Source: Stephanodiscus triporus
Taxonomy: Eukaryota; Bacillariophyta; Thalassiosirophyceae; Thalassiosirales; Thalassiosiraceae
DNA: 22,600 bases
Direction of reading: 5' to 3'
Assembly (NCBI GenBank): GCA_036939755.1
Contig: JALLAZ010000568.1
Span: forward strand, 1 to 22,600
Each line of letters opens with the position of its first letter. Position 1 is the first letter of the stretch. Below, one piece after another: positions 1 to 9,126 of this stretch. The notes under the pieces were generated by a model, which saw only the letters and a list, made by a program, of their open reading frames with translations, searched no databases and had not been told where the DNA came from. The translations under genes were made by a program, and so were the position numbers.

Positions 1-1010
1 TGTCAAACCAACGAGCAGCGGCCACCCAAGACCGGTGCTCCGCCCATCCTCAATTTTTTGATGGGTACTACTTCAGCGCCCAAAACAGGGGAATCCGCCA
101 CATTGAGCTAGATCCCGGGCACTCGGCGCCTGCATTAGACTCCTAGGGAGCCGCGGCGCCAAGATTCGGTTCCATGGCTGATGTTGCCACAGAGAGTGAT
201 GGCAAAGCTGCTGGGGGTAGGGTGGTGAGCAACAGCTCATCGTAACACGGTAATACGAATTTTGATTCAAAAATAAATCGGGATAACCCCCAGCACTTTT
301 GCCGGCAAATTTTGAATTTTTGGCCATCTCCCAATATTATCCAAAAGATTGCCGATCGGTACAAAACCTACATACGACAAATGGGCGATACGAAACGAAA
401 AATAAATCCATGAAAGTGCCAATTGTAAGGAACAACCTTAGTGAGTGTTTGTTATGCCCCGACGGTAGATAAGAGAGTCCACTCTATGGTGTGATATTCT
501 CATAGTGAACTTCCAATCGTGAAGCTCATTTTACTACCTTACATAGTTAGTACAATATGGACAAAAGAACTCTGCCCTTTGATTGTATCCATCTGCTCTC
601 CTTGCTGTGCACAAAACTGTAGAGTAAACCTGAATCCATTTGGGCACCTGAATATTTTGGGCAGACATTTTTGGGATTTACCTAGAGCGCCCCTAACAAA
701 TCTTCAATCTTTTTTCTCTACCCAAATTCAATTTCATGTAAAGTTTTACATGGCAAAATTATTGTTATTGTCCTCGTCGAGCTTGTTCCAAAAATGCAAT
801 AAAATCAAAGTAATCTAAAATAGAAGGTCAACTTTTGTGTGTGTTTCCCGCCCCTGTGACCTGTTACTAGAAAGATACGTACTCTACGTAGTTTGTAGGT
901 AGAGTAGGTAGGTACGCCACTGTCGTAGAATTACGTAGACCTTGGTACCAAATATTAATTTCACATTTTTGTTAGGCGAAGCTAGTGCCCAAATTGATTC
1001 AGGTATCGGG
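1..1010. other. No recognisable gene; AT-rich intergenic DNA
   Basis: Open frames here are short, low in complexity and lack recognisable motifs. A 23-codon ATG frame at 174-245 is closed by a stop at 144-146 upstream and is too short to call. Around 876-945 there are several palindromic TACGTA/CTACGTAG words, which I cannot assign to a function. I see no RNA gene. Confidence 0.5.
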
Positions 1011-1175
1011 ATTTTGCCACATTCTTGATATTTTTTTGAATGACCATAAAAATTGGAGAAATTAAAAAAAGTTTACCAGGAGGAGCGGGACAGTGAGATT
1101 TATCCGAAAATGCAATAAAAAGGTAGATTGGACCGAAACTGTGAGTGTCAGATTTTTTACCAGAATTGGTTCCCA
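1011..1175 (+). repeat. Dispersed repeat, left copy (inverted partner at 12905-13064)
   Basis: The reverse complement of 12905-13064 aligns along this whole stretch. Shared blocks in order are ATTTTGCC, a T-rich run, GACCATAAA, AAATTGGAG, GGACAG.GAGAT, CCGAAAATG.AATAAAAAGGTA, GACCGAAACTGTGA and GTCAGATTTTTTACCAGAATT. Copies differ by substitutions and small indels, so both are old. The repeat ends about 35 bp before the start codon of the 173-aa gene, so it forms that gene's proximal upstream region. Whether it carries promoter function is not shown by the sequence. Confidence 0.75.
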
Positions 1176-1211
1176 ACCTGTCACAGGTTCGAGGTTTCAG
1201 TCAGCCCTGCC

Positions 1212-1733
1212 ATGTCCACCAATACGACCGGCGAAGCCGCTGACCATGGCGAGGACGATTGCTGTGACAGTGTTGTGAGCAGCACCAACGGCGGTCACAC
1301 AGACGGAAGCAGCAGCGCTGACAGTGAGTTGGCGCACATGCTGCGGGGTACTTCAATCACTCTCGAGTCCGACAACCCGTGCAGACGCGGCCGAACGCGA
1401 TCCGACCATCGACGGAAGAAGAGCGACGACGTCGTCGATAGGATCGGACAAAACGAGAAGATGCTGCGCATGAAATTCGAGATCGAGGGACTGTACGAGG
1501 AGATATACGAACTAAAGAGGGAGAACGAGGAGCTGTGGCGGATATGGGAGAGGGTTCGACGGACAAGTCCCGCCCGAGGATCGGGCGGCGGGGACGTGAT
1601 GCATTTGAAGAGGGCGCCGCCCGTCGCTCATTTTGGCGGCCAAGTGCCTTGCATGGTGCAGGTCAGCGATGCGATCGATAACATTGGCCATGCCAGCGAT
1701 CTCGAATGCAATAGCGACAGAGATTGTGAATGA
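1212..1733 (+). CDS. Small charged coiled-coil protein (173 aa), function unknown
   Basis: I do not recognise this protein. From the ATG at 1212 (MSTNTTGE) it has a Ser/Asp-rich acidic N-terminus with CC at residues 17-18. A basic patch rich in Arg/Lys (RRGRTRSDHRRKK) follows at about residues 58-70. Next comes a strongly predicted coiled coil containing MLRMKFEIEGLYEEIYELKR and EELWRIWERV, then a Gly/Ser linker and an acidic tail. The basic patch next to a leucine-rich helix resembles a bZIP layout, but the conserved Asn...Arg of bZIP DNA contact is not evident, so I do not call it a transcription factor. The frame is open upstream to 1128, but that part lies in a dispersed repeat, so I chose the 1212 start. 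No intron is needed. A G-rich stretch follows the stop and an AATAAA lies near 1868, a plausible polyadenylation signal. Confidence 0.55.
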   Translation: MSTNTTGEAADHGEDDCCDSVVSSTNGGHTDGSSSADSELAHMLRGTSITLESDNPCRRGRTRSDHRRKKSDDVVDRIGQNEKMLRMKFEIEGLYEEIYELKRENEELWRIWERVRRTSPARGSGGGDVMHLKRAPPVAHFGGQVPCMVQVSDAIDNIGHASDLECNSDRDCE

Positions 1734-1739
1734 GAGTGG

Positions 1740-1790
1740 AAGAAGTGGGGGTGGGGGGGGTGGGGAGGAGGTGGGGGGGAGGAGGGGGTA
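1740..1790 (+). other. G-rich tract directly after the coiled-coil gene
   Basis: Just after the stop codon, the plus strand has six or more runs of four to nine G separated by one to three bases. On the sense strand of the coiled-coil gene this would lie in the 3' untranslated region. The run pattern fits the usual G-quadruplex consensus. No function can be read from sequence alone. Confidence 0.6.
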
Positions 1791-3105
1791 AATGGTTGTC
1801 CAGCGCCGCAACGCACGTTAGTTCATAGTCGCGAGGACACTGCTTACGCGTGCCGGAAGACGATGTCAATAAAATCTCTCGCGACCTTAAGTACTTGATA
1901 ACTGATTTGGTTGCTTGTCATGACTTGAATGAGATGGCTAAATTACAGCGGCGCCCAAATGTCAGCTGCCCGATGACAGATGGGAATCTAATGTTTCTTT
2001 CGTGAATTGGCAAGCACAGTTCACCACAAATGCCTTTTGTTCCAGGTTGCTTGATAGATTGAGTAATGATTTAAAGAGATGTGACAACTAAGTCGCGTCA
2101 GCAGCGTCACAGGTCAAAAATGACTATTGTTGAGCAGCCCTTGTTCATGCCGGTCATTGTTCAAGGCATCTATCAGTCAAACAAGAATATTGTATCTATA
2201 GGGTGCATGCTCAAACAACCTGGTTGACTTGGCAACGAGGTAATTTGATGTTAAGTAACCAGTCTATTTGAGTTAGGCTGATATTTGGAAACAAATAATA
2301 CACAAATATATTACTGTTGCCACAGAAGACACCTTAATGAAACTTCTTGCCATCAGGCAAGCAATCTTGGGGTGTTTTTGTACAAGAGTTTAGTCTTTGT
2401 TGTTGCCATTAGCATACTTTGTTTGAACTTGAATGTGTATTGATGTCTCCCTTGAGATTCAAATTCATGAGCTGGTTCTAATGTGTCCACTTGTCAGAAT
2501 CTTGATTTGGCTGATGAGAGAGAGCTACTCCGCTACTTACTGCAAGTAGATTTTGTGACCAAATCTTACTTCCGATATCACATGGGATTTATTTGCAACA
2601 CACTTGCAGAAATTCAAGATTGAGCCAGGATCAAAGGACATAATATCCGTCTAGCTTCAAATCTCATAAAATGCATGGCCAACAGGAAAGCTGTCGTTTA
2701 TGCTGTTGGTTTTGGAAGGGAGGTCTTGGGAAATCACGACCTCTGATTCCGATTCCTGCCACTCAGGAAAGCAGAGTACGGCAGCACCAGAGAATAACAG
2801 TGGTGGATACGTCAATACCAATGCGGTGGGGTACTTGTGTCAAGTGGGGTGGGTGGGACGGGTCAAATGAACTGAAATTGTAGTTTGTAGTAATCCAAAC
2901 CCTAGCTCAGATTTAGATAGCTTCGCTCTTACCTAGCTTGGGTGACTAAAGGCACAAATTTCATGCCGAGAGCAACCAGCAACAGGGGAAAACAATCAAT
3001 TAACTCGAGGGAGAGTTTTGCTAATTGGTAAAAGCGCTTGGCTTGCTTGAGAGGAAGGAACCATGGACAAAGGCAATTATGTTTATTTTAGAGAAGAAGG
3101 CAAAA
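1791..3105. other. About 1.3 kb with no assignable gene
   Basis: Only short frames are present; the longest, at 2671-2883 on the plus strand (70 aa), has no recognised motif. An AATAAA near 1868 probably serves the preceding gene. At 3010-3060 a stretch containing AATTGGTAAAAGCGCTTGG recalls the D-arm and anticodon-arm region of a tRNA, but no B box follows. I see no terminal repeats here. Confidence 0.45.
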
Positions 3106-3250
3106 CAACTTTGAAGCCATACGCCTCTCCAATACGAGAATTTGAGAGGGTGTGCACAAGCTGTGCATGTAGGACTTGGGTTTGGAATTGAGGTTTAATT
3201 CAATTCTCCCCTACCCCTCTCCCTTTCAGCGATCGGGAAGATGATGCCTC
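3106..3250 (-). repeat. Split direct repeat B2 (3' end of the DIRS element)
   Basis: It matches B1 (3456-3585) nearly throughout, from CAACTT.GAAG.CATA.GCC to GATGATGCCTC. Shared blocks include TTTGAGAGGGTGTGCACAAG and GGGTTTGGAATTGAGG. B2 carries about 14 extra bases after CACAAG. It lies 17 bp outside A2. Its outer edge near 3106 marks the 3' terminus of the element. Confidence 0.85.
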
Positions 3251-3267
3251 AGGGTGGGGTTGGGGAT

Positions 3268-3451
3268 GTTTAGAATCTAGTACTCTCTAATTTGATTGCG
3301 AGGATGCTGTATGATCTGTTGCAAATTGAAAAGCGAGGTTGGAATGAGATCTCTCGGTGGTTTTCATTTGTCACACTCCCAAAATTGAAATAACAATTTT
3401 TTTAGTCTGATTGTCCCCGCTCCCTTTGCTCCTCGATTGCATCCAAACAAC
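3268..3451 (-). repeat. Split direct repeat A2
   Basis: It aligns end to end with A1 (12595-12776). Both contain GTTTAGAATCT, ACTCTCTAATTTGAT, GCGAGGTTGGAATGAGA, CTCTCGG.GGTTTTCATTTG, CACACTCCCAAAATT and the 20-base run TAGTCTGATTGTCCCCGCTC; both end at CCAAACAAC. Four bases (GAAG) separate it from B1, so the A start (GTTGTTTGG on the minus strand) abuts the B end (GTTG). Confidence 0.9.
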
Positions 3452-3455
3452 GAAG

Positions 3456-3585
3456 CAACTTCGAAGTCATATGCCTCTCCAATATGCGAATTTGAGAGGG
3501 TGTGCACAAGATTGGGTTTGGAATTGAGGTTTAATTAAATTCTCCCCTCCCCCAGTCCCTTTCAGCAATTGGGAGGATGATGCCT
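3456..3585 (-). repeat. Split direct repeat B1
   Basis: This is the second copy of B, located between the recombinase gene and A2, as expected for A1-ORFs-B1-A2-B2. It shares the CTCTCCAATA.G, GAGAGGGTGTGCACAAG, TTTGGAATTGAGGTTTAATT and CCCTTTCAGC blocks with B2. Both copies end at GATGATGCCTC, after which the sequences diverge. Confidence 0.85.
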
Positions 3586-3769
3586 CCTCTATTAATTGCT
3601 CCGCATCATCGACCAATTAGATAAAATGGGAGGAAGAAGGCAGCTGGACCCGCTGTGACCTGTCGCCTCCAATATTTCTTCTCATCTCAGCATTGTTGTG
3701 GGGGTTCTGTTGTCTAGGGTCCTTGATTGAAATGATTTGTGGCGCAATGTCGGGGATTGTTTGAAACAA

Positions 3770-4920
3770 TCAAAAAGTGAGCAATGCAACATGACGCGAG
3801 AACTGCTCCACCTGCTTCCAAATGTAATGTACTATCAGCATGATGGTATAAACTTGTACTCCTGCCAGATACATCTCCATTGCTGCTAGTCTTGCACTTC
3901 TGACTGATTGTAATCTTGTCAATACTTGCAACGATGTGATCGCAGATGTGTCTGGCATCGTCCCCTCATAGCTCCAAATTTGGTTCACCAGTTGAGCCCA
4001 TTGTAGGACATGGCAGAGAACGGGGTCACCTGTCCAACCGTGAAACTCTGTGTCAAATTTACTATCATTTTTTCCATATCAAATGTGATTGCGACACTAT
4101 CAGCTAGTTCCAAGCTGGCCGAGGTCGCCAAAATGAGATGCCCATCCTTGAAAACCCTAATATTCCTCAGGCAAAGAGGATTTGTTTGTTGTTCCTCTGT
4201 CTTTGGGACAACCGAGTACTCGCAGGAGCAATACACAAAGAAAGCCGCCTTAATAGTCAACTGACTCAACACAATGTCCAACTCTGTCACCTGTTGTTTT
4301 GCTAGTTCATCAAGCACGATAAAAGGAAGGGCCTTTTGTTGTTTTTGTTGAAGATCGTTGTTCTTGTAAGCTCGGAACTGTCTTGGTCTTGATAAAAGGA
4401 TGCTAAGCTTGTGGTCCTCAACTTTTGTGGAGTTCTGTCTTTCAGGCCATCCAGAAGGCCTGAACCACATGTGAAACAGCACCTCTGACTGTGCCCTTAG
4501 CCAGCACCTCATGCATGGCGATCCCGTGAGAATTTCCTTCCCTGACAGCCATTGCAAATTCTCCAAGCATGACGATTTGTTTATGTCTTGCAAGCTGATC
4601 CATGAAGAGGTCCTTGCATTCGACGGACTCACAATATTCTGTCCATCGTCTCCAATTCCAGGCTCTAGCTTTGCTGTTGTGTGTTCCTCCCGTAACTGCT
4701 TGCTCATGGGCAATTGCTGCAGCAGTGATGTCTGCCAGGAGCTGACCGTGCTGGGGAGTGGAAATATCTCAAAATGGTCTGGCATCTGATTTGGGAAAAG
4801 GCTGCAAAGAATTGTGGTGAGTTTGTCATTAGTTTGTTGCCACTCTCGAGAGAGAGCGTCCGTGACGTTGTTCCTCTTTCCCGGAAACCACTGACTGTAG
4901 CCTTTTACATCTGCGTTCAT
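3770..4920 (-). pseudogene. DIRS-element RNase H tail fused to tyrosine recombinase, broken
   Basis: A frame from 4920 to 3985 begins inside the RNase H end (WFPGKRNNVTDALSREW, about residues 11-27) and continues without a stop into a tyrosine-recombinase-like region, AAFFVYCSCEYSVVPKTEEQ being its core. After a frameshift near 4000 the C-terminal part continues to 3770: SVRSARLAAMEMYLAGVQVY, then YIWKQVEQFSRHV. As I recall the family, the first catalytic Arg (ACRSCEY) is Cys here. The HxxR motif reads QSVR, and the segment holding the next Arg (GRW) is deleted, leaving the Tyr of YI.KQV. The product, a site-specific recombinase that inserts the circular cDNA, would be inactive. RNase H and recombinase share one frame, which suggests a single RT-RH-YR polyprotein. 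Confidence 0.8.
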
Positions 4921-5545
4921 GAATATTTTGGCGTATTTCCTTGCCGCCGCCGTTCACGTTTTCAATTGGGCGGGATTGATGCCGTGCTTGCTGAAATTCG
5001 ATTTTTGCATCCTGCCTTTGGCTGTCGTGCTGTTGGTCATTGACAGTGCGCAGTGCCCTTGACTGAGGTGACTGTTGACAAAGTTGATCCACAGCGTAAT
5101 TATTGCTGCAAGGAATTCCAACAAATTATTCGTTACGTGGAATAACAGATTGTCGGGGATTTGGAAGTGCCATGCAAAGCCCTGGTTGCTGTAGCCGCCA
5201 AGGCCGGCAGGGTAGGAGTCCGAATAATAAATCCCGTTGGGGGAGCGGAACCTGAGTAAGTCATGTCTTTTCCCCCCTGTGCCTTTTCGAGCAGTTTCAG
5301 CATCAGCACTAAATCAATTTTGCACTCCTCGTTCAATGTGATCGTTTGCCTGTCGTGAGTGCATCTCAACAGTGTTCTGAGGCGGCCAAGGAAATGGAAG
5401 ACCCATGGGATGACAAAGCCGACATGGCCAAGTTGCCCGATCATCGATTCCAATTCTTTCTTTGTCGTTTGACTGCAGTCGAGCATCAAGTGTATTTCCC
5501 CTGACCACGCAGTGTGTTTGTGTTCAGGGAGACTCAATGGATTTG
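4921..5545 (-). pseudogene. DIRS-element reverse transcriptase C-terminal part and RNase H, broken
   Basis: Translation starts abruptly at a junction near 5530-5545 with SLPEHKHTAWSGEIHL, then TTKKELESMIGQLGHVGFVI and PWVFHFLGRLRTLL. This is the connection region after the RT palm in DIRS-type elements. A frameshift at the mixed homopolymer 5268-5277 moves the frame. The next frame reads YYSDSYPAGLGGYSNQGFAW (RNase H start, with the first Asp) and continues through NNLLEFLAAI to SMTNSTTAKG. In the family the last motif is SMTDSTTAEGW, so a catalytic Asp is Asn (codon 5032-5034). A TGA at 4954-4956 interrupts just before IFMNADVKGYSQWFPGK. The RT palm with its YxDD box is absent from the whole window. 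Downstream it runs in frame into the recombinase gene. Confidence 0.8.
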
Positions 5546-6387
5546 CGCATCGAATTAAGACACATTTGAACTTGTGGGGTGAGTTTGTCCCATAGTTGGA
5601 TGGGGAAGTCGCAGTCTGTTGTGGTCAAGGCTGTAATGAAAGCATCCTTGAACGTCTGGATAGCTTGTTTAGCCGCATTCACATGATGATTGTGTGGCTC
5701 AGCAAGTTGCAGGTCGCAATTATTGTCCGCAAGGTAGGCTTTGATGTGCCGTGTTGCTTGGTTATTGATGATGTTTAGCTTTGGCTTGAACCCTTTACTG
5801 GTGAGTTCGTCGAAGTGTTTCTTGTAGGCCTCAAAAATCGTTTTGTCATCCAAACCTTTAATGGGGGTGGCAAAGATGCAGTTGGACTCGTAATGGTACA
5901 ACACAAAGAAACAGACACTGCCATCCAGCAATACAAATGGAAAGGTGCCCGTGAGGTCGTGATATACCAGGCCGCTTGTCTTGTTGGTGAATGCACCAAA
6001 ACAAAAGATGTTGGCAACGGAATCGCCATCATCCATGGCAATCAAGGCTTGGCCCTGTGTTGTCTCATGGGCTGGGGCCGGGGGCATATTATACACTGGG
6101 ATGATAGGGACATTGTGTTGGGCTGCTGGAGGAGCGACCACCGGCACAACTTGGGTGGGTTTGGCGCATGTGCTCCGAATGCCATGGCAGGGCCGTTTCA
6201 TATGTCCTTTCCCTGTCGCGGGACTGCAATTGAGGTACTTGGTTATTAATTTTTGGTGATATTTGGACACCCTTTTAAAAAGCCGCGTCACGTTGTTTTC
6301 AAGAGGGTGGAGATTGGTGGGTTGCACATTGCTTGGTGGGCAAACGTGACGACATTGGCTTGCGTGTGGATCAAATGGGCAAAGCAA
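5530..6387 (-). pseudogene. CoDi integrase domain, C-terminally truncated and catalytically dead
   Basis: The 287-residue frame carries a basic leader (GKGHMKRPCHGIRST, about 59-73), a Pro-rich linker and an rve-type integrase core. The core includes DLTGTFPFVLLDGSVCFFVL (144-163), KGFKPKLNIINNQATRHIKA (198-217) and EPHNHHVNAAKQAIQTFKDA (230-249). The first catalytic Asp is kept (D144, codon 5956-5958). As I recall the family, the second lies in MDNQATK and is Asn208 here, and the Glu in NAAERAIQ is Lys240. Both changes are fatal to strand transfer and both fit G-to-A change on the coding strand. The frame ends at MRKSIESP, just short of where the family continues, at the junction with DIRS RT. 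Upstream, a frameshift separates it from the protease part. Confidence 0.85.
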
Positions 6388-6407
6388 ACGAGCGCTGGTT
6401 GCTCAGA

Positions 6408-6870
6408 TTAGCGGGGGGCACGACCTTCACAGGGGCAGGGTCGTGGCAGAAGAGTGTCTCCTGGGGTGGTCCCCACCCTTTGTCTTGGAATAGGTAGTGT
6501 CCAAAGATCTGTGGTTGGGTCTTTAACTCCACGTAAAATAATTGCACCGTTGAATAAGACTTCGCACTTCATGTTATCAAATGTAACCGTGCAACCTGCT
6601 TTGCATAATGGCCTGATGCCAATCAATGATGCAATTGCTAAGTGCGGGACGATGTGCCCGGTGAGCATCATTGGCAGGCCGGGAATTGTGATATCGCATC
6701 AATGTGTTGAGTGAACGACGGTACCATCAGGGAGGTTAATTGCTAGCCGTTTTGTCAATAACCATTCATTGTGCACGTCCACACCTTCCATGATGAAAAT
6801 GGATGTGGCACCTGTGTTGGCGATGACTCGGTCGGTGGAAATTGAAATGGCAGCGGCGACTTCATTAGGT
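6408..6870 (-). pseudogene. CoDi aspartic protease, inactivated
   Basis: The minus frame reads ISTDRVIANTGATSIFIMEG, in which the DTGA active-site motif of retropepsins is NTGA (Asn codon 6816-6818). It continues VDVHNEWLLTKRLAINLPDG to a TGA at 6699-6701. After that come CDITIPGLPMMLTGHIVPHL, ASLIGIRPLCKAGCTVTFDN and GVKDPTTDLWTLPIP, typical of the CoDi protease region. It would normally process the Gag-Pol polyprotein. It follows gag and precedes integrase. The active-site Asp-to-Asn change and the premature stop show it is non-functional. Confidence 0.8.
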
Positions 6871-6996
6871 GGGGCGGGAGGCAGTTTCGACTGGTTTGAT
6901 GCAACACTGTTGCATCGTCTTGCATATTACACAAGAAATTTAGGGTGGGGTCCAAAGAAGGCTGTGCAGCAGAAACTAAACTGTTAAATTAATTTG

Positions 6997-7917
6997 CTAT
7001 GACATTCTCCGCCCCACACCATCAAGTGTAGGTAGGGAGCACAGTTTTGTGTATTGTTGCGCGTTCGCACGGGTGAAGCCTTCCTGGTGGTTTGACTTGC
7101 ACCATTCCATTGGGCACGTGGCAGACGTATGTCCCTCCTCCACATCAAATCCACACGTGAAACAAATGTTCCAATTTGGATATTGTTTGGTGGTGTTGGA
7201 AAACCCAGGGCAACGTGTTGACGTTGCCATTGGAACCCTGCCTGACAGTGCTGGAGGAGCCACGAACAGAGGAAAGCTGGGCATCAGTGGCATAACCTGG
7301 CTAGCTACCTGTTGGCTGCCACACATATGATTTGCAAATGGGGTGCGCTGACGGTGTTCCGTCCGCCAGGACCACAGCCCCGTCCCCCATGACTGCCACC
7401 CCATTGTCCACTGCGATTTGGCTGAAAACCATTGCCAGGAATGTTGACAGTTTGTAACAGGGGTACGTGGAAGGTGTTCTACTGGGCCGGATGAGGGGTG
7501 AATGCCATCGCTGCCATCTGTTGCATGATGGCGGTCTGGTTTGCCAACAATTGCTGGATTGCCATGGCGACCTCTGCTGGACGGTCGAAGTTGTGGTTGG
7601 CAGGTACGTTTGGCCAAGCGTGCTCACTGCACCAGTGGTAGCGGCATTTGCCATGTGTGTAACTGTAGTCGCATCATCATCGGTGCTGCCATCATCTGGA
7701 TTAGCGTTGGATAACATGTTGAACATGTTTTGATTCGCAACGTATCCGAGTTGCCCCGCCATATTGCATAGGGTAATCGCCGTCAGACGGGGTGTGTATG
7801 CCTCATGGATGAATGTCTTGAGGAGCAAGTAAGTCTTGTTGGCCACCGCCGACCAATTCTCAAATTCTTTGGGTTGAAACATGCCCAATTGCATGAGGAT
7901 CCGGAAGGCCACATTGA
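6997..7917 (-). pseudogene. CoDi gag, 3' part with zinc knuckle, several frameshifts
   Basis: The frame resumes right after the target duplication of the DNA transposon, with VAFRILMQLGMFQPKEFENW, then KTFIHEAYTPRLTAITLCNM, which is CoDi gag capsid-like. The frame moves near 7590 to AIQQLLANQTAIMQQMAAMA, with a TAG shortly after. It then passes a Gly/Arg/Asn-rich stretch and moves again near 7350. The last frame contains a retroviral-type zinc knuckle at 7111-7164, CFTCGFDVEEGHTSATC (C-x2-C-x7-H-x4-C), followed by NHQEGFTRANAQQY. The last codons (to 6997) are out of register with the family. Gag would coat the RNA in virus-like particles. Protease coding follows on the same strand. Confidence 0.8.
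7910..7917. repeat. 8-bp target-site duplication, left copy (CACATTGA)
   Basis: CACATTGA lies directly outside the left inverted terminus and is repeated exactly at 9142-9149 outside the right one. It belongs to the CoDi gag coding sequence. Confidence 0.95.
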
Positions 7918-7932
7918 CTTGGCTGGTAATGT
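7918..7932 (+). repeat. Left terminal inverted repeat of the 1,224-bp transposon
   Basis: CTTGGCTGGTAATGT is the exact reverse complement of 9127-9141. A palindrome of CGACA words follows at once. Confidence 0.95.
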
Positions 7933-8585
7933 TGGCGACATGTCGCCGACAAGGCAAAATGTCGCCTATTTTTGTCCCGACAGGCCAATTTAGGCGACAT
8001 GATTTGTAGTGTGTCGGCTCGCTGTTGTTTCACGGTTTCCCGACATTGACGGACCAAAGACAGATGACAAAAAAGAGCGCACTATCTAATTCCCATGTGG
8101 CGGCTCACCAATCCAAAAAAAAGAGGACCCAACGAGCACGACGAAGAACACCCCGAGAAGGCCCTCCTCCCGTCGCCGCCTCCCCCGCTGTGCCACCTCC
8201 CTCGCCGTGCCCCTGCTACCACCACCGCGGCCGTCACGCTGCCGCCGGATCTGCAGCTGCTGCCGCCGCCTCCGCCTCCGTGCTGCCTCCGTCGCCATGC
8301 CACCGCCATCGCGGTGCCGCCGCCGTTGCCGTGCCGCCGCCGCCGTCCTTTACCTCCATCATCATAGTTGTCATCACCGTCGTCGTCTTGCGATGGTGAC
8401 ATCCCATCTATTCAACTGCCGCTTTAAATTTTAGTTGATTGTTGCCTGCTGTTTTTTCCCTCTGTCGTCATTGCCGCCCCCATCCTTGCCGCTGCTGTTG
8501 CTGTCACCTTTGCCATCATCGTTGTCATCTTTGTAATCTTCATCATTGCCGCTACCATTGTCGTCATCACCACCGTCATCACCGT

Positions 8586-8912
8586 CCCTTCTCCTCTTCT
8601 ATGTACAATTTGATTGTTGTGTTGCCGCTGCTGCCGTTGTCGTCGCCACTATCACTGCCAATGCCGCCACCGTTGTTGCCGCTGCCTTCATTGTTATCAT
8701 TGTCGTCATTGTCGTCATTGTCGTCATTGTCGTCATTGTCGTCATTGTCGTCATTGTCGTCATCGTTGTCATCGTTGTCATTGTCGTCATCATCGTCATC
8801 GTCGTCATCATCGTCATCATCATCATCGTCATCGCCGTTGTCGTAGCCATTGCCATTGCCATCGCCATTACCAGCCCTTCTCCTTGTCTGTGTACTATTT
8901 GATTGTTGTGTT
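8586..8912 (+). repeat. Internal duplication flanking a TCATTGTCG microsatellite
   Basis: Two related blocks, 8586-8622 and 8875-8912, share CCCTTCTCCT, GT.TA.TGTAC.ATTTGATTGT and TGTGTT. Between them, from about 8690 to 8840, lies a 9-bp tandem array (TCATTGTCG, about seven clean units from 8698) grading into TCATCG/TCG triplets. Apparent long open frames here, both strands, are simple-sequence artefacts (poly-VI, poly-HCR, poly-DN). The array sits inside the DNA transposon and may have grown after insertion. Confidence 0.85.
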
Positions 8913-9126
8913 TCCTCCACCACCACCACTGTCGTTGTCGTCGTCGTTGTCGTCATCACGCACCGACATGTCAGGTAATCGGCATGCCGACACGACACTG
9001 ACACAGCGTCCAACGAGCCGACATGGCTTGATGTTGCCGACATGGTCTGTGTCGTGTCGGCGACATGGTGCCAACATGTCGGTGTGTCGGCCGTGTTGGG
9101 GGGAAAAAATCCCTGACACGACTCCG

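Noticed and set aside
3005..3065. tRNA-like stretch (AATTGGTAAAAGCGCTTGG, then CTTGAGAGG)
   Set aside because: It recalls a D-arm and anticodon arm, but no T-loop GGTTCGA follows, the acceptor stem does not pair and the A box is imperfect. At most a tRNA-derived fragment.
5815..6259. Plus-strand frames of 92-144 aa at 5815-6259
   Set aside because: They are antisense to the well-supported CoDi integrase reading on the minus strand.
8082..8402. GCC-rich frames at 8025-8434 that could be a transposon-encoded protein
   Set aside because: Composition is Pro/Ala/Arg/His-only simple sequence, open on both strands, without any transposase or DNA-binding motif.
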